Source: MWBF01 sp040772005
GTDB taxonomy: Bacteria > Chloroflexota > Anaerolineae > CG2-30-64-16
Direction of reading: 5' to 3'
DNA: 64,000 nt
Assembly (NCBI GenBank): GCA_040772005.1
Contig: JAXGYZ010000012.1
Location: 62,001 to 126,000 of the forward strand
The notes beneath the pieces were generated by a model. It saw only the letters and a program-made list of their open reading frames with translations, did not search any database and was not told the DNA's origin. Made by a program: the position numbers and the translations under genes. Positions 63,201 to 64,000 of this stretch are shown in pieces. Each line of letters begins with the position of its first letter. Position 1 is the stretch's first letter.

Positions 63201-63833
63201 CGGGGTGAGGCCGCGGGCGCGGTGGGCCATGACCAGTTCATCGTCGATCATCGCCCGGATGTCCTCGTCGGCCAGCTCCTCGATCTTGTTCAGTTCGTGG
63301 CTGGTGCGGAAGCCGTCGAAGAAGTGGACGAAGGGCACGCGCGCCTGGAGGGTGGACGCCTGCGCGATGAGCGCCAGGTCCATGACTTCCTGCACGCTGT
63401 TGGAGCAGAGCATCGCCCAGCCGGTCGAGCGGCAGGCCATCACATCGCTGTGATCGCCATAGATGGACAGTGCATGGGTGGCGACCGCGCGGGCCGAAAC
63501 ATGGAACACCGTCGAGGTCAACTCGCCGGCGATCTTGAACATGTTCGGGATCATCAGCAGGAGGCCCTGCGAAGCGGTGAACGTGGTCGTCAGCGAGCCG
63601 GTCTGCAACGCGCCGTGGACTGCGCCGGCGGCGCCACCTTCCGACTGCATTTCCACAACCAGCGGCACTGTGCCCCAGATGTTCTTGTGACCCTGGGCGC
63701 TCCAGGCGTCCGCCCATTCGCCCATGTTGCTGGAGGGCGTAATAGGGTAGATCGCGATGACCTCGTTGGTCTTGTGCGCGACGTATGCGGCTGCTTCATT
63801 GCCGTCAATCGTCACGATTTGGCGTTCAGGCAT
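60291..63833 (-). CDS. nifJ: Pyruvate:ferredoxin (flavodoxin) oxidoreductase, single-chain
   Basis: The 1180-residue protein starts ATG 63833 behind cggagga. Domain order: I/II (IAIYPITPSSNMGEWADAW, EMQSEGGAAGAVHGAL, TFTASQGLLLMIPNM), gamma-type and delta-type parts, two [4Fe-4S] motifs (CIQCGKCAFVCPHAA and CTGCGLCVEACPAKNKSE), and a C-terminal TPP domain with the proximal-cluster CSGCGE and NATGCSSIYGG, then GDGWAYDIGYGG and NTGGQSSK. It converts pyruvate and CoA to acetyl-CoA and CO2 with reduced ferredoxin, marking an anaerobic or facultative metabolism. Confidence 0.97.
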   Translation of the reverse strand: MPERQIVTIDGNEAAAYVAHKTNEVIAIYPITPSSNMGEWADAWSAQGHKNIWGTVPLVVEMQSEGGAAGAVHGALQTGSLTTTFTASQGLLLMIPNMFKIAGELTSTVFHVSARAVATHALSIYGDHSDVMACRSTGWAMLCSNSVQEVMDLALIAQASTLQARVPFVHFFDGFRTSHELNKIEELADEDIRAMIDDELVMAHRARGLTPERPVIRGTAQNPDVFFQTREASNPYYLAVPGIVQAQMDKFASIVGRSYHLFDYYGAPDAERVIILMGSAAETAQATVDHLMAQGEKVGLLKVRLYRPFSIEHFLAALPPTVKIVATLDRTKEPGAAGEPLYQDVATAIVESGATFRVVGGRYGLASKEFTPAMCKAVFDNLAQATPKNHFTVGIVDDVTHTSLDVDPNFSIEPANMVRALFYGLGADGTVGANHNSIRIIGTETPNSAQGFFVYDSKKSGSTTTSHLRFGPQEIHAPYLIQSANFIAIHQWVFVERYNVLPMAEQNAVFLLNSPYGPDEVWDQLPRSMQQQIIDKNLRFFVIDAYKVAKDTGMGVRINTIMQTAFFAISGVLPRDEAIDKIKESIRKTYGRRGEAVVQQNFAAVDHTLSHLYEVHYPRQVTSKIEMPPIVNENAPEFVKNVTAPIMAGLGELLPSSMLPADGTWPTATTQWEKRNIALEIPVWDPSICIQCGKCAFVCPHAAIRTKVYPSETLAGAPETYKAVDYKSRDLPGMKYTVQVAPEDCTGCGLCVEACPAKNKSEPRLKAINMAPQPPIRFTERDNFAFFLDLPELDRTLLTPNNVKNSQLLQPLFEFSGACSGCGETPYVKLLSQLFGDRAVVANATGCSSIYGGNLPTTPWSVNKDGRGPAWSNSLFEDNAEFGLGFRLTLDKQSEFAAELVHNHRDVLGDELADALLNADQSTERGIVDQRARVAAVKERLVNVGEPWAQQLGTLADALVKRSVWIVGGDGWAYDIGYGGLDHVLASGRKVNVLVLDTQVYSNTGGQSSKATPRAAVARFAAAGKPLPKKDLGAIAMSYGSIYVAQIAMGANDAQTVRAFLEAEAYPGPSLIIAYSHCIAHGINMTKGLNQQKLAVDSGAWPLYRFNPLLAEQGQNPLTLDSKAPKIPLKDYIYNETRYSALARSDEERAEMLLKLAQADVEKRWKQYEQLAGIASTPEK

Positions 63834-64000
63834 TTTTTGTCCTCCGAACGGTGTGAAAGGTGGTTCGGTCGTTCACGTTGCGATAAGTCCTACGAATGTG
63901 GGATCGCACGTGGAGAGGCTCCCTGCTCGACGCAGGGGACTGAACCGCAGCGGTCCGCAGCGGGCGGGGCATGCCCCGGATGCGCGTAAAACCGGACCCG
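63834..64000. other. Upstream region of nifJ; short dyads only
   Basis: No gene is visible in the last 167 nt. A perfect 14-bp dyad cggggcatgccccg lies at 63965-63978, and ccctgc/gcaggg around 63920-63937 forms a short hairpin. No clear sigma-70 boxes were found on the minus strand, so the nifJ promoter is unassigned. Confidence 0.4.

Noticed and set aside
1..64000. CRISPR array or tRNA/rRNA genes
   Set aside because: No regularly spaced identical repeats were found, and the intergenic gaps that were read hold only promoters, hairpins and palindromes.

Overview
The window is high-GC bacterial DNA that looks like a member of the Chloroflexota (Anaerolineae and relatives). The evidence is indirect: tandem AdoCbl-type MerR photoreceptors, a single-chain pyruvate:ferredoxin oxidoreductase, an R3H/Ycf45-type ATPase beside tmk and a DarA-like PII protein, effector-associated (EAD) domains fused to trypsin-like proteases, and gaps full of the imperfect palindromes and phrase-like repeats typical of that phylum. 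No rRNA, tRNA, CRISPR array or transposase was seen.

Layout. 1-2359: the end of a sugar-acid operon (GH127-like C-terminus, HpcH/HpaI aldolase, 2-hydroxyacid dehydrogenase). 2422-8085: a five-gene plus-strand operon of cytoplasmic trypsin-like proteases and EAD-like modules, probably a biological-conflict or signalling system; one member is a pseudo-protease that has lost all three catalytic residues. 8097-10126: KtrB/KtrA potassium uptake. 10387-14091: a CooC-like ATPase, two CarH/LitR-like B12 photoreceptor regulators and a CRP/FNR regulator; the two internal promoters carry 11-bp direct repeats over the -35 box. 14314-28765: mostly housekeeping genes (SDR, LON-domain protein, cold-shock protein with a structured leader, R3H ATPase, tmk, DarA-like, FmdB, gmk, rhomboid-TPR, MEMO-like, priA, TlpA, Lgt-like, methyltransferase).

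28762-57915: mostly minus-strand genes of a selenium-dependent molybdenum hydroxylase and purine/ureide-type locus: YqeC-MocA fusion, YqeB, two xanthine-dehydrogenase-like enzymes (one with fused FAD and Fe-S subunits), SsnA, YgfK, two PLP lyase/synthase-like enzymes, carbamate kinase, YgeW, YgeY and a GntR regulator. Interspersed are an RsmF-like methyltransferase, a GGT-like Ntn hydrolase, a GT39-like membrane protein, a pyrophosphatase-like protein, a nitroreductase, VanZ and a lipase. The likely scheme is oxidation of purines by the Mo hydroxylases, ring opening and deamination, then carbamoyl transfer and ATP recovery by carbamate kinase. 58071-64000: a YbjN-domain protein, a PyrD-like protein and PFOR.

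A second theme is that short palindromic or phrase-like repeats occupy most gaps and have entered genes. They supply stop codons or C-termini for several genes, a linker in the fused FAD/Fe-S subunit, and in-frame insertions at the same loop of two paralogous molybdopterin subunits. All family names come from reading motifs; no database search was possible.
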